Positions 21,538 to 33,859 of a stretch of DNA of 64,000 nucleotides are shown piece by piece. Numbering within the stretch: the stretch's first letter is position 1; each line of letters begins with the position of its first letter. This stretch comes from Diabrotica undecimpunctata (taxonomy: Eukaryota > Arthropoda > Insecta > Coleoptera > Chrysomelidae), in assembly GCF_040954645.1 (NCBI RefSeq), contig NC_092810.1, positions 11,146,377 through 11,210,376 on the forward strand, given 5' to 3'. Under the pieces are notes generated by a model. That model was not told the DNA's origin, did no database searches, and saw nothing but the letters and a program-made list of their open reading frames with translations. A program made the position numbers and the translations under genes.

Positions 21538-22269
21538 ATGTCTATAGAAAATGTCACACTGAGAGTGCAGTACGGGTAAGATACGGCAATGCTTTTCTTA
21601 TGGAGAATAAACGCGCAGGGTTGTCGGTTTTCTCCAGCTGTTGGTTGCTCATTGTCTCACAGGACCGGCTTGGATAAAATGCATCTGCCGGCAGTACGAG
21701 TGAAATATTTTATATCATGTATACGTATACAGTAGAATAAAAAGGCATTGATGAGTTATTGACAACGAAAACTATGAATTTTGCATATAAAACGTCAACA
21801 TGAGATATACAATTGAATCATATTCATAAGAGTAACATTTGAACACCTCTTTACAAGAACAACATACAATAACTGTAGTTTTAATGTTTTACATAAAATA
21901 GAACAAACCTACATAATTTCTAGGAAAGAATTTGGAAACTTGGAAATGATATTATTTATAGATATTATATATAATATTCAAATTTCCAATTCTTTCATAG
22001 AAATTAGATTTTTTCTATTGTATGTAAAATATTAAAAATACAGTTATGTTGTTTCTATAAATAGGTCTTCATTTCTTTTGTAAAACTTCTGCTACAAATT
22101 ACCATCATTAACATAATCACCTAAATATGGCCATAAACTTGTTTGTCATAATTAGTATTTGATAAACTCCAAGCTTTCTCTATTTCACCCCCTACCCAAC
22201 CTTAGGGTGAAAGTGCTTTTGGAAAACGAAACTACACTTCAAAATTTAGTCCGAGTTTCAACAGAGAGC

Positions 22270-23503
22270 ATGGAGTCCCATAAGTTTAAATCCCGTGAAT
22301 TATTTAACGGTTGCGCTAAACTCGTAGTGTTAAATGTGTTGTGTTAACTTAATGTAAGTGCTGCTGTAAGACGTACTTCGTTGATGACTGGTGTTAGCGA
22401 AAGAAGCATTTACAATTTCAAAAAAGAAAAAGAACAGAGTGGAACGTTGAAATCGCCAAAAAAACGTAAAAAACGAGTGTGTCAATCAAATTCTAGAATA
22501 TTCACATACGACGAGGGTGTAAGAAGTATTCTACGGAGAATTGTTCATTGTGAATTTTTCATGAAAAATTTGCCGCCATTCTTAAAGCATATACATAACT
22601 TCATACAAGGTAATGAGAATATACAGCCGTTGTCTCTTTCTACTTTATACAGACCTCTGAAAGATATTGGATTTGTTTATAAGAAACGTGGCCGAAGAAG
22701 CATCACGGTGGAGCGAGAGGATATTATTCATTGGCGCCATAATTATTTGAGAACTATACGACGTTTGCGAAAAGACCATTGCAATATCATATATTTGGAC
22801 GAATCGTGGGTTAATGTTGGCCAATCTATAAATTACGAATGGTGCGATACTACGATACAAAACAGTCGTGATGCTTTTCTCAAAGGTTTAAGTACTGGCT
22901 TAAAAGCACCTACTAAACGAGGTCCACGATATGTTTTATTGCATGTAGGTTTTTCAGGAGGTTTCCTTCCTGGCACACAGCGTGTTTTTCTGGCAAAGAA
23001 AAATGATGGCGACTATCACGATGAAATGGATGCCGCATATTTTGAGTCGTGGTTTAAGGAGACATTAATATCAAATTTACCAAATAATGGTCGCAGGAAT
23101 GTCATTGTAATGGACAATGCATCGTACCACTCCCGTAAAGAGAGATTCCCTAACAATTCCTGGAATAAAGCTGCAATCAAGGAATGGCTAGTGGAAAAAG
23201 ACATTTTTTTCGAGGAGTGTTATTTGAAATCCGGCGCTATTAGAAGCAGCGCGTGCTTTTAAAGATCAATACGATAAGTATCATCTTGATGAGTATGTTT
23301 CACAACATAATGTTTATATTTTAAGGCTTCCTCCATAGCACTGCGAATTGAATCCTATAGAAACGGTGTGGAACCAAGTTAAGCGATATGTAGGTACCCA
23401 TAATACCACTTTTTAAAACGACGAGGTACGCCAGTTGATCGACGACGGTTTCGCACGCGTCACAGAGCAAAATTGGCGCAATTATGTCACTCATGTGACA
23501 TAA
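22270..23503 (+). pseudogene. IS630/Tc1-type DDE transposase, broken
   Basis: Start taken at MESHKFKSRE (22270). A TAA at 22345 interrupts the frame, which resumes with RTSLMTGVSERSIYNFKKEK (HTH). It then shows STLYRPLKDIGFVYKKRG, IIYLDESWVNVGQS (first Asp), AFLKGLSTGLKAP, GDYHDEMDAAYF and RNVIVMDNASYHSRKERFP (second Asp). A frameshift near 23230 moves the end into another frame, where HCELNPIETVWNQVKRYV carries the Glu; a further stop precedes it. The protein ends at 23503. Motif order matches the intact ORF at 10742-12115. Confidence 0.85.
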
Positions 23504-23656
23504 AGTATAAATATAATATACTGTTAAATAACTTACACTATAAACCTTATACCTGCTCATCTGGTCAAGTGTGGGCAAGGAAAACCATTATCCCATATGG
23601 AATAACACATGGTTTCGCTGAAAACTACCAGATTGCTATGCCAAGGAACTAGGTAA

Positions 23657-23746
23657 ACTTATGTTGTGTGTAAAAAATGCGAGACTGCATTATGTTTGAC
23701 CAAGGACAAAAACTGCACTTCAGATTTCCACAAAAAAAAAATAACA
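23657..23746 (+). pseudogene. piggyBac-type C-terminal cysteine-rich fragment
   Basis: TYVVCKKCETALCLTKDKNC followed by TSDFHKK has the C-x2-C-x4-C...C...FH pattern of the cysteine-rich end of piggyBac transposases. Only this short piece is seen and no catalytic domain is nearby. It sits inside the inverted repeats of the preceding DDE element, so it may be a nested relic or captured sequence. Assignment rests on one motif. Confidence 0.45.
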
Positions 23747-24202
23747 TCGCCGGGATTAAAAAATGTGCAAAGCTTTTTCGATATTCCCGTTCCTGATAAT
23801 TTTTCACATATTTACAAAAGAAAAAGTTTTTCTTGGATATTGGGCTGGGTGCACGGAAATCGAGTTACCGGAGGTTCCACCCGGTATATTTATAGCTATC
23901 AAGAAATGTAATTTAAAATACATTTGTTAGTTTAATAAAGTATACAGTTTTATAATAAACTTCTCGCTAAAAACTTAAGGTCTTTTTATTCAAATTCATG
24001 CCTCTTATTTGGCTACTTGAAGGCAATTATTTTATCAATATATTATTTTATAATAAATAACAGAGCCCGGCGTAGAGATCTAAGTACGGTTCTGTGACTA
24101 CCACGGACCTGTTTGTATCGCCAAGCACAAGGCGTGAAATCCGGCAATTGTGCATTCCTATATTAGCCGTACTGCACTCTCGGTGTGACATTTTCTATAG
24201 AC

Positions 24203-25495
24203 AATTATCATCATTTCTGATGCGACACCCTGAACGTAGAGGTTTGAACTTCCTAAGTATTTTTGTCTTATGACCAATACCAGTCTGTCTCACAAATTTT
24301 TCTAACATCCTCATTCAAACCAACCATTTCACTTTTGACCTACTCTACGTGTATTTTCCTGGGCTATGACCGAAAGATTCTTTTGTTGTACAGGTGCTCC
24401 ACATCTCAATCTTTTATTATTATTTAAGATATCAAATTTTTTCACCTGATATGTCCTTCTAATTGTTATATATTTCGAAATTATACTGTTTTTGATGGGA
24501 GAACACTGTGAGAATTACAGTTAATTATAGGTATTGCTTTCTGCGCATACGATGACCTCTACATATATAATATATGAGGACATCAGCGAGGGAGGCTGGA
24601 TATATACGTTCAATCTAGAATACGCTGGTTTCTCCCGTTCGAATTGAGTATGTATGTATTGAATAATAAGCATCGCAGGCCGTGAATTAATTATCGGCAT
24701 ACAGATAGCCGAACTATGTCGATGAATAGCTGTTAAAAATATATTAATAACAAAAGAATTTGAAAATTGGATTCCTGGTTGAGTATGATATGAAATGATG
24801 GCATAAATTACTATTATACACGTTAAAAAATGTGACAAATATGTATACAATCAATAATTCATTTAAATGTCAATAAAAGCTCAGATAAAGTGTGGTAAAA
24901 TGTATAAACCTTGTTGATAAAGGCACACAAAATACAATCAGACAAGGCAAAAGTCGAATAATTATGTAATCATATATACTCGAGGAATCATGAAATTAAT
25001 ACAATTAGTAAAATCAGCACGTTAATATAGTAAAGTTAATAATATTTAAACAAACTTAAAATATTCTCAAACGGTTAAAATGTTCAATACGCAACAAAAT
25101 ATAAAAAATAATTCAGCATAAACAATATGAATTTGCAACAAATATTGTATGGTAGACAAGTAAACGTACTTGTATATGGCAGCAGCAAAGTAATATGCCA
25201 ACAAATAATGTATGTAATCAAACATTGATTCTCCATATGGAATGAAGATAATGGTAGCGGGGGCTACTCCGTAGCAAAGACACGACTGTCTTCTTCGGTA
25301 GACCAGGAACAAAGTGTTGTGGCAAGATTACTCTCAGGGATGCGTTCGATCTCCTCACCTGGACATCTAAATGGAGGCGACTATTAGAGCCGATGTTGAT
25401 TAATCTTTGTAAAGAGTGATGAGAATTTGTAATTTGATTCGTACTACCTGTAATTAAATTAGAAGTAATATTTAATCTAATAGGTTATGAAAGTC
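24203..25495. other. unassigned sequence
   Basis: No gene is recognised. ORFs of 109 and 81 codons on the minus strand (24521-24850, 25067-25312) have no known motifs. The block 25250-25400 is less AT-rich than its surroundings and could be part of an LTR or old element, but no paired repeat was found. Confidence 0.3.
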
Positions 25496-25497
25496 GC

Positions 25498-25735
25498 AAA
25501 ACTGGTGGACAAGGTAGACTTCAGAACAGCCTACGATACTTTAAGTAAGTCAATGATATGTATTAAATTGGAAGAATTTGGTTTACTGGAAATATTAAAC
25601 GTTATAGTAATATAGTCAAAACACAAAGTTGAAAGTGGAACATGGGAAAATGCATGAAGAGTGTGAATAGAATTGGTAAGACAGGGCGATCCACTACCAA
25701 CAATTCTGTTTGTTGGTCTTGGAATGAGTAATTAA
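25498..25735 (+). pseudogene. LINE reverse transcriptase scrap
   Basis: VDKVDFRTAYDTLSK, KLEEFGLLEIL and RQGDPLPTILF resemble the palm motifs FDFKQAYDS and RQGDxLSxxLF of LINE reverse transcriptases. Several stops lie between them. Short and decayed, so the clade is not named. Confidence 0.5.
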
Positions 25736-26329
25736 AAACAGATTGAAGAGAAAAGACGCATTAAGAAATAAAAGTCATCAGGTACTAGTACATAGATATT
25801 ACAGAACAAGAGCTATTAAAAGGGAATAAGAAGATTGTTAAAAAGTCTAAAGAGATCTAAACAGGTATTACAAAACTCAAAGGATAGGTAATGACCCAGA
25901 CACAGGAGTAAAGATTAAATCATTGGGAACTGAGAAATTTATGGACGGAAATGGAAAAAGATGTGTATTTAAATCACCTAATACCAAAATTTTTGGTGTT
26001 AGATTAGGTTAGGTTCATTTTCGTCCTATGGATTCCCTGTTCTCTTTTATTTATTCGCATCTTTTTTTATAAAAAATTATCGTATATAGTCTATATTGTT
26101 CCTATTTTTTGTTATCTATGAATAGTAAATACGCCTACAGTTTTAATAATACAGTGTGTGGTTTACAATTTCCTTTGGTTACTTCTTTTGCATTTGTTGT
26201 GGTTTATAAAAGTTTTTAATTACGAAACACATTGTTATGTAAATATGTATATTTTATGATTTTTATTAACAACAGTGAGTATATATTAAAAAACAATTTT
26301 CCTAATAAATATAATAATGAGTTCGAAAA

Positions 26330-27050
26330 TCATCATCGATGTGGTTACAACTCTTTGTGAGTCTTGCATCGTTTAGTGCCTGTCCCCCATTTATTCTAGA
26401 TCCTCTGACTGCATCTTTCTACAATTTTCTAAAGGCCATCCTACAACTCTTCTCCCATCTGGTCTTTTTTAAAACATCTTGTTTTTGCGTTGGCTGACCC
26501 TACTCCATACCACATGTCCTGCCCATTTTATCTATTGGTCTTCACTATTGGTCTTCACTATTGGTATTTCACTAGATTTTCCTTTCCGAACAGAGTATAT
26601 AATTTGTTGCATCTAGGTGCTCATTCGTTTTTCATGATATTTCTGCAAGATCCTTATATAACTCGAAGGAGTTTGCGTCTCACAGCAGTAATTTATTAAT
26701 TTCTTTGTTGTTATTGTCCATGTTTCGCTTTAATGCGTGACTGTCCGTCATATTATGAGTTTGTAGGTCTTGATTTTGGTACCTCGTGTAGTTTTGACCT
26801 TATTAGATGTTGAAGTGGAAATAAAGATCTGTTTCTCGCCATTATTCGCATTTATTGGAATTGTTTGAACCGCATTTATAGTAAATATTTCCCCTTATTC
26901 ACTCTTTTTCCTCCCTTGAAATGAGTACGTATTTTGTTTCATCTTTTTTCATATTGAGACTGTACTTCACAACTTCTACCATTGACTGTACTACTGTATC
27001 TACATCATCAGCAAAGGAGAGAACAATAATGTCGCGTTTAATCGTCGGAC
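26330..27050 (-). pseudogene. LINE reverse transcriptase, C-terminal region
   Basis: On the minus strand from about 27030: IIVLSFADDVDTVVQSM (catalytic ADD box), KYSLNMKKDETKY, then scattered relics ending with IKWAGHVVW, RPDGRRVVGWP near 26440 and QDSQRVV at the 3' end. The GRRxxGRP-type tail is shared with LINEs at 27095 and 28261. Heavily frameshifted. It lies head-to-head with the LINE starting at 27095. Confidence 0.65.
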
Positions 27051-27094
27051 AATTTTTCTCATGGTATATTTTCTAGACAATAAGCCGCAACAAA

Positions 27095-27873
27095 AGTGTA
27101 TTAAGCGAAAAAGTTATAGAACTGAAACGAGAAGCTGCTACGTTTGGTCTATATATAAATGAAAGCAAAACAAAATATATGGAGTGCACAAAATCGAATG
27201 AACATGAGAATCTGAAGGTAGACAACCATACCTACAAATATGCCTCCACTTTTCCCTACCTAGGCTCAATAATAAATGACAACAACAATATCAGTCAAGA
27301 AATACAAGCACGGATTCTTAGCGGTAATAAGTGCTTTTATGCATACAAAGACTTAATGAAAAGTAAGTTACTGAATCGTGAGTCTAAGCTGAGAATCTAC
27401 AAAACAGTAATTAGACCAGTGGTCACATATGGATGTGAAACGTGGACCCTCTCAACCACTGATGAAAATCAACTGAGAATATTTGAGCGCAAAATACTAA
27501 GGAAGATATTTGGACTAACCCAATGCAGCGATGGTTCGTGGAGAATTAAAATGAATCACGAGCTGGATGAACTAATGCAGAGCGCAGATATTGTCAGATT
27601 TGTAAAGTCACAAAGACTAAACTGGCTTGGTCACCTAGAAAGAATGCAAGATAATCGAGCTGTAAAAGTAGTTCAGAGATGGAAGCCCCAAGGAAACAGA
27701 ATAAGAGGAAGGCCCCGTAAAAGATGGATAGACGACGTAGAGAGGGATCTTAAAACCATGAACATCAGGCAGTGGCGAAGGAAAGTATCCGACAGGGCAG
27801 AATGGAAGAACATTGTTAAGCAGGCCAAGACTCACAAAGGGTTGTAGCGTCATTAGAAGAAGAAGAAGAAGAT
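27095..27873 (+). pseudogene. LINE reverse transcriptase C-terminal third with GAA tail
   Basis: An open frame to a stop at 27845-27847 reads SEKVIELKREAATFGLYINE, SKTKYMEC, FPYLGSIIND, TVIRPVVTYGCETW and RIFERKILRKIFG. It then shows QRLNWLGHLERM, IRGRPRKRWIDDVERDL and KTHKGL. This is the thumb and tail of a LINE RT. It ends in agaagaagaagaagaag (27853-27872), the element's simple-repeat 3' tail. The 5' part including the catalytic box is missing, as expected for a 5'-truncated insertion. This piece carries no internal stop after 27095. Confidence 0.85.
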
Positions 27874-27879
27874 ATTTTC

Positions 27880-28260
27880 TAGACTTTACTACAATAACGC
27901 AATAATCTTTTTGGGATAAGTCCTAGTTTTGTCCTATGGAGTGGTAGTCGACGGGAAATAATATAGAGCAGTTCCGATGAAACGGTATGATTCGCTGTTT
28001 TGCCAGACCAGTTGTAACCTGTCAGGTGAATCAGTAAAGGTTTCTTAGGCAGTATAGTGTATGGTTCTCGTACCCACATATTTTTACTGAGTAAACAATG
28101 ACTGCTATCATATATGCAGAAAACATTTATGGAAATTTGAAACAAAATTGAAAAAAATTTTTTTTTTCGAGACTCAGAATATCAGGTAACATCGCGGGTT
28201 GGTTAAAAAACATGATATAATAAAGAAATGCCGAAAGAACAAACTGGCCACCAAACATTT
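27880..28260. other. unassigned spacer between two facing LINEs
   Basis: About 380 bp with no recognised feature, lying between two LINE copies whose GAA-rich tails point at each other. Confidence 0.3.
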
Positions 28261-30010
28261 TTTTCTTCTTCTCCTTCTTCACTGGCTTTACAACTCGGGG
28301 TGAGTCTTTGCAGCATCCACTATCGCCCTCCATCCTCTACAATCTTGCGCTTCTATTTCCCATTGTTGTTCAACATCATCCTTCCATCTTTTTCTCGGTC
28401 GGCCTACTGATCTTCTACCATCTGGTCTTTCAAAAAACACTGTCTTTAACACTCTGTCATCCTCTGATCGCACCACGTGACCTGCCCATCTTATTCGGTT
28501 TGTCTTGATATGCCTAACTATGCTTTCAATTCCATACAGAGTCACCAATTCAGCATTGCGGCGTCTTCTCCAATCCCCTGTGAATTCATCTCTTTGAGGT
28601 CCAAATATTATTCTGAGAACCTTTCTTTCAAATACTAGAAGCTTATTGATTTCCCGCTAGTTGCGAGTCCATGTTTCACTGCCATATGTAATAATTGGAC
28701 GAATAATCGACTTCGATTTCCTTTTTAGCACCTTGGATCTTAATAATGTTGAAAGGGAGTATAATGCTCTATTTCCCGCAGCTATCCTTGCTGAGACCTC
28801 TTTTCTATATGGCTATGTGGTTGTCCGCTGTGATTATCGCCTCCAGGTATTTAAACTCCTTTACTACTTCGAAGTTAGTTGTGATTATTAATACTGATGT
28901 TCTGCCTAACTCTTGGTCTTGGATTTTTGGTTATTACCATGTATTTCGTCTTTTGTTTATTTATTCGGAGACGCAGACTACCTATTTCCTCCTCGAGCTG
29001 TGAAAACACCTCTCTCACGTCTCTTATAGAATGCGTTACTGCATCTATATCATCAATCATCAAATGCCAGCAACAGTTTTGATCCTTGATCAGCAAATCC
29101 TCTTGTCAGCTCAGACGATATTTTACTTATTGCATATTCTAAAGCAAAATTGAACAGCAACGGTGACAAGGGGTCCCCTGCCTACATCCTGAATTTATAC
29201 CAAATGGCATTGATGTTCTGCTTCCTATCTTTACTTGTGCATATGAGTCTGTTACGCACATTTGCGTTAATTCAACTAATTTTCTTGGTATTCCCATTTC
29301 TAACATTGCTATCCACAATTTGGTTATTTTTATGGAATCATATGCTTGCTGGAAATCTATGAAAATTTAGTGCACATCGCGGTTGAGTTCCAAGTTTTTC
29401 TCTAATATTTGTCGGATGGTAAATATCTGATCTATAGTTGACCTTCCAGCACAAAAGCCGCATTGGTAGTCGCCTAGAATATCTTCCGAATATGGTGTGA
29501 GTCTCTTTAGCGAGATAATTGATAGCACTTTATATGATGTGCTAATAAACAATATGCCTCTATAATTTCGGAATTGTTCTTTGTTTCCTTTCTTATATAT
29601 GAGAATTATAACGCTTCCATTCCATTCTTTAGGCATTTTCTGTTGTTACCATACTCTCAGAATGATGTCATACAATTTTTGGTGTAAAAGGTTTCCTCCT
29701 TTTTTTAACAACTCTCCATTTGGGCTATCATTTCCTGGTGCTTTATGGTCTTTTAAAGACGCGATCGCATTCTTTACTTCCTCAAGTATTGGTGCTGGTA
29801 TTTCGATATCTGTATAATGAAACGTAATATCTGCTTCCTCCATCTCACTTTCAATATTTAGTAAATTCCGAAAGTATTCCTTCCCACGTTCGACGATTTC
29901 CGTTTCTATCATTATAAGTTCACCTGCTTCATTTCTCATAGGCTGTGTTACTCCAACACTTGCACCTTTTCTGACTGACTTCACTTCACTAAAGAATTTC
30001 CTTATTTGAT
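28261..30010 (-). pseudogene. LINE reverse transcriptase, near-complete domain
   Basis: Minus-strand relic reading, from about 29984 downward: FRNLLNIESEMEEADITF, ILEEVKNAIASLKDHKAPGN, MPKEWNGSVIILIYKKGNKE, FRNYRGILFISTSYKVLS, YQCGFCAGRSTIDQIF and a degraded FADDIDAVTHS-like box near 29050. It continues with INKQKTKYMVITKN, then HIKTNRIRWAGHVVRSEDDR, RPDGRRSVGRPRKRWKDDVE and DAAKTHPEL. The 3' tail is GAAGAAGGAGAAGAAG (28265-28281). Several frameshifts split it into at least five pieces. The order of RT motifs is complete. Confidence 0.8.
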
Positions 30011-30109
30011 TCCTCCACCAAACATGAATTTCATTAAAAAGTTATGACAGCATCTTGAAAGGGTATTAAAGAAACTTTTCTGTAACTCTTCAGGACTTGA
30101 TTATTGATG

Positions 30110-30560
30110 ATGATTGATGATGATAATTATTATCCAGATTTAGCCATACGGCTCACACTCCCTCTAAGGGGAAAATTCACTCATCCCAGATACCTACGGT
30201 ATCAAAAGGATTGAGCTCTGGTGGGACTCTTTCCGTGTTATCGAGCCCTAGGTGACTTGGTATGCTGGAGTATCTCCCAAAAATTTTAGTAAACATCTGG
30301 ACGTTGAGAGTAGTATAGCTTTCTACATGGTCTTGTAGAGATGCTCATTCAGACCTTTTTTTATGTTTTCTAGGAGGTTCTTTGGAATGACTCCAGTAGT
30401 AGAGAGAATAATAGGTATTGTCTGGGTACTTTTCATTCTCCACTGTCTTCCTATTTGAATTTTCAGATCCCTTATCATTTTATTGACAACCTGATTAGTT
30501 AAAAATGTTAAATATACCAAATTATAAGCCTTATTTTCTATCGATTCTAAAATTATAAAT
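30110..30560 (-). pseudogene. LINE C-terminal tail fragment
   Basis: VVNKMIRDLKIQIGRQWRMK, TIPIILSTTGVIPKNLLENI and LNEHLYKTMKAILLSTSRCL on the minus strand resemble the C-terminal region following the RT in some insect LINEs (general pattern IPIVIGxxGVIxKxL). A one-base shift splits it near 30330. The GAT/ATC-rich stretch at 30100-30125 may be its tail. Confidence 0.55.
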
Positions 30561-30569
30561 TATTAGTAA

Positions 30570-31630
30570 AGTTGGATTGGTTAGGACGGATCAGTTAATT
30601 CAACGCCGGAATGAGAATTACTCGATATACAGAATAGCGGTGTTCCTGGAAATGGTTTGAAATAAAAACCTAAAATTACATGATGGAAGAAACACAAACG
30701 AATGAAGTGTGAGTCCACAAAAAACCGACAGCTCTTACTAATACATGGTATTAATTACTAAAAATTTCGGTAATTCTGTTGCAATTTGAAATTCCCAAAA
30801 TGCAATCAATATTTAAAATTTTTTAATGTTCATATTGCCACCAATTTTAAATGTAGAATTTCCAGTACGCTTCTGTGGGTATGCGTATTTTACCAAAATT
30901 TAATCGATGGTATAAATAACCTTGAATAACCTACGATTCTTAAAATCATACATGGAATGTGTAAAAAACGTTAATAAATGCAATAAATATGGTTTTTAAT
31001 ATTGTAATAAATGATTATTAAAAAATTTGAGGAGACGGTTGCGTTTCTTGTATAGTGTCTTAAGTTTTCTACATATATGTCGCAAATGGTAAAGAGATGG
31101 TTTATATAGTCTATGCAACAGGCAACCAAAAAGTAAACAATAGGTCTCGTGAATAAAAATTCAATAGACAATGCTTATTTCAACATGGAATTTCAACGTA
31201 ATTGTGGCACCTTGTTGTAATGTCCTGGTATAGTCCGAGTATTATTTTTTATCCCTCTTGATCAAGAATTACTTGAGTTTTTGTTTTGTCATTCTTCTTA
31301 GTATACGCTTGTTCAAGTGAAACCCATCTTTCCGTCAGGTTAGCCTTGGAAACAATTGTGATCACTCAACTGACCTTCTGCAATGTTAGTTATATTTTGT
31401 AAACGTCATACTGATGTTTCTTTAATTTGTGTTGTGACTTAAAAATAGCGTTTTTTGTTAATGATTCATCCAAATCTAAGCGGCGTGTGGTCATACAATT
31501 TTTGTGTACCTACTGAAGATTTGCAACCATTGTAAATTCATATGCGAATGTAAATAGTGTACGGAAACTTATGTTTTGCGTATCCAACAGTCAAGGAATG
31601 GTGAAAGGAAAATTTAAGAATAGCAGGGAA
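30570..31630. other. unassigned AT-rich sequence
   Basis: Nothing recognised. Short ORFs are chance-like. Confidence 0.3.
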
Positions 31631-31639
31631 AAGACAAAT

Positions 31640-32360
31640 GATAAGCCGCGACCAGATGCATTGATTCTGCATTAATAGACATAGAAATGTGGCATGTGTG
31701 AAAGTATTGATTAGAGAAAATCGTCTAATTTCAATCAGAACAATTTCAGAAAATGTTGCTGTAAGTATAGGATATGTCCATAGTACACAAACTGGGTTAC
31801 TGAAAAGTTTGTGAGCAATTGGTTTCTCGCTTTTTGTCACAGGACCAAAAAAGTTTGCGTCACGGAATACACGCGAAAACAGTTGTCAATAATTGCTGAC
31901 GACAAATCCTGCTGTCATAATTTTGAGTCATTCAGTAAACTGTCATTGATGCAACAGAAAACACGCAAATTCTTCGCCACCAAAGTAGTTTAAAGCTCAA
32001 CCTTCTGTAGGCAAGGTCATGTTAACATTTTCTTCGTCCATAAAGAATCCTTACCCATAGAGTTTACGAATCTAGAGTGGATCTCAACGGAAACCTGTAT
32101 AATGCATTTTTGAACAAGCTCCATCAAACAATAAGAGAGAAACGTCCAGAGAAGCTCTCACGTGGTATCATTCTTCTGCACAACAATGCTCGGTTTCATG
32201 TTGCCAAAGTAAAGAAAGAAAATCTACAATGAAGAAATTGAGGATATAACAGCATCCACTAGCATTCTCTACACTTGCACAGAATATGTAGATAAGAAAT
32301 TAGTATCAAATGTAAGAAATGTATTACTGGAACATCTGAGACAAGAAAATTCCAAATAGT
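31640..32360 (+). pseudogene. mariner transposase relic
   Basis: Translated pieces in changing frames: VLIRENRLISIRTISENVAV followed by SIGYVHS (N-terminal HTH), FLSQDQKSLRHGIH, KVMLTFSS, and RVDLNGNLYNAFLNKLHQTI. It ends with EKRPEKLSRGIILLHNNARF, equivalent to the mariner LLHDNARPH motif with the second Asp changed to Asn. Many stops and shifts. No inverted ends were found. Confidence 0.7.
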
Positions 32361-32619
32361 TTTAAAATTGTTCGTCACTGGTGTATGACATTTTGTCGGG
32401 GACTATCAACTATATTAGAAAAACTATGCTTTTTTATTAATAATTTAATTTCAAAAGAAATATACCCGTTAATTCAGGTCTAGACGGTAATGATTATATT
32501 TATTTTCTGTAAGTAAATAATATTAAATAATTAAATTTAACTAATTAAACATTTATTATATGAAAAGGGAATATCACTGGATTTAGTAAAAACCATTGAG
32601 AATATAATATAAAAATAAC

Positions 32620-33300
32620 ATAGCTATGGTAAGATGTAAAGGAAAACTATCGCAACCTATCAAATATGAAACTAGCATTAGACAAGGAGATCCGCTGAGC
32701 CCATTAATATTTAATCTGATAATGGATGAAATCATAAAGAAAGTTAAAAAAAATAAAGAGGATATAGAATGGGAGAAAAGTAAATAAGGATAATATGCTA
32801 CGCCGACGACGCCGACAAGTGAACATGGCAAACAGAGCAGCAGGATGTCTCAACAACACAATCTGGAGAAACAAATACCTCACAACGGAAACGAAAACCA
32901 GGATATATAAATCAACAATAAGACCGATAATGACGTACCCAGCGGAAACAAAAGCAGATACGGCGAAAACATAAAGACTACTGGAAACAACAAAAATGAA
33001 AGTCTTACGAAAAATAACAAACCAAACTCTAAGAGACAGAGTAAGAAGTGAGAAAATACGAGCGAGATGTGGTATAGAGGAAATAAACGCGTGGACCAAA
33101 AGAAGAAAAGTGGAATGGAATCAACACATCGAAAGAATGACAGAAAATAGAATAGTACGAATAGCAAGAGACAAATCGCCAAATGGAAAAAGATCATTGG
33201 GACGACCGAGGAAAAGATGGTCAGACAACGTCAATTGAGACTAAAAACCGAAGTAAAACAGGCATTAAGCCTATTTATAAAGTAGGAAGAAGAAGAATTA
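32620..33300 (+). pseudogene. LINE reverse transcriptase with internal deletion
   Basis: Reads SIRQGDPLSPLIFNLIMDEI, then in a shifted frame RIICYADDADK with the catalytic box. It jumps directly to NRAAGCLNNTIWRNKYLTTE, skipping the segment normally between. It continues TKTRIYKSTIRPIMTYPAET, TTKMKVLRKITNQTLRDRVR and KRSLGRPRKRWSDNVN. GAAGAAGAAGAA near 33284 is a LINE-type tail. Confidence 0.75.
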
Positions 33301-33309
33301 AATTTAGGA

Positions 33310-33700
33310 GAAATAATACCATTTTATGTTATTCTTTGTCAAATAAATTCATATCTTATGTATTCAAATATATTTTGTGAACCCTGACTAATATGTCTGT
33401 TTTTTTGTTTAAGTTTTTTGTAATATTTAATTTTTGTGTTTGTAATAATTATGCTCATAGAAAAAAATTACTTATTTAAGAAGTGTCTATCCTGTAAGGC
33501 GTGGCATTTTTATTTTATCTTGAAAAAGAGAGTATTTAGATTCATTAGAATGGAAACTAATGGTCACCATTAACATTATCATATAACCAAATATATCTTG
33601 TTTTGTCTTCCTGTAGACCTTGTATTAGTTTTATTATGTTCTTATTTTGTGCTGTTTCTCGACTCTTCTACTTATAATTTACTTCTGTTGGCCATATAAC
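33310..33700. other. unassigned AT-rich spacer
   Basis: No recognised feature. Confidence 0.3.
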
Positions 33701-33859
33701 CCTTGAAGAGTGTTACCCTCCCTGTATATACTTCTCCGCACTTTACGGTTCATTACAGCACTTTCCCAAGGTGCAGATACATTGAGCTCCTGGAGTTATC
33801 TTTTGATGATGTCAACCAGTCTTTGTCATTCATTGAGCCCCATGCTCTTCAATGTGATC

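Larger units (their letters stand above)
21538..24202 (+). mobile_element. 2.7-kb DDE transposon with 38-bp inverted repeats
   Basis: The left end tgtctatagaaaatgtcaca at 21539 continues through gagagtgcagtacgg. It is matched on the minus strand at the right end (24166-24202) by the same string with about two differences. Between them lies a broken IS630/Tc1-type transposase (22270-23503) and, further right, a piece of a piggyBac-type cysteine-rich domain. The exact outermost base and target duplication are unclear. The element is the same family as the intact ORF at 10742-12115 by protein motifs. Confidence 0.7.

Noticed and set aside
26000..26020. ttaggttagg, resembling the insect telomere unit TTAGG
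   Set aside because: Only one to two units; not an array.
32583..33197. Strongly hydrophobic ORFs on the minus strand that look like membrane proteins
   Set aside because: They are antisense readings of the charged C-terminal region of the + strand LINE; Lys/Arg/Glu codons read backwards give Phe/Leu/Ser.
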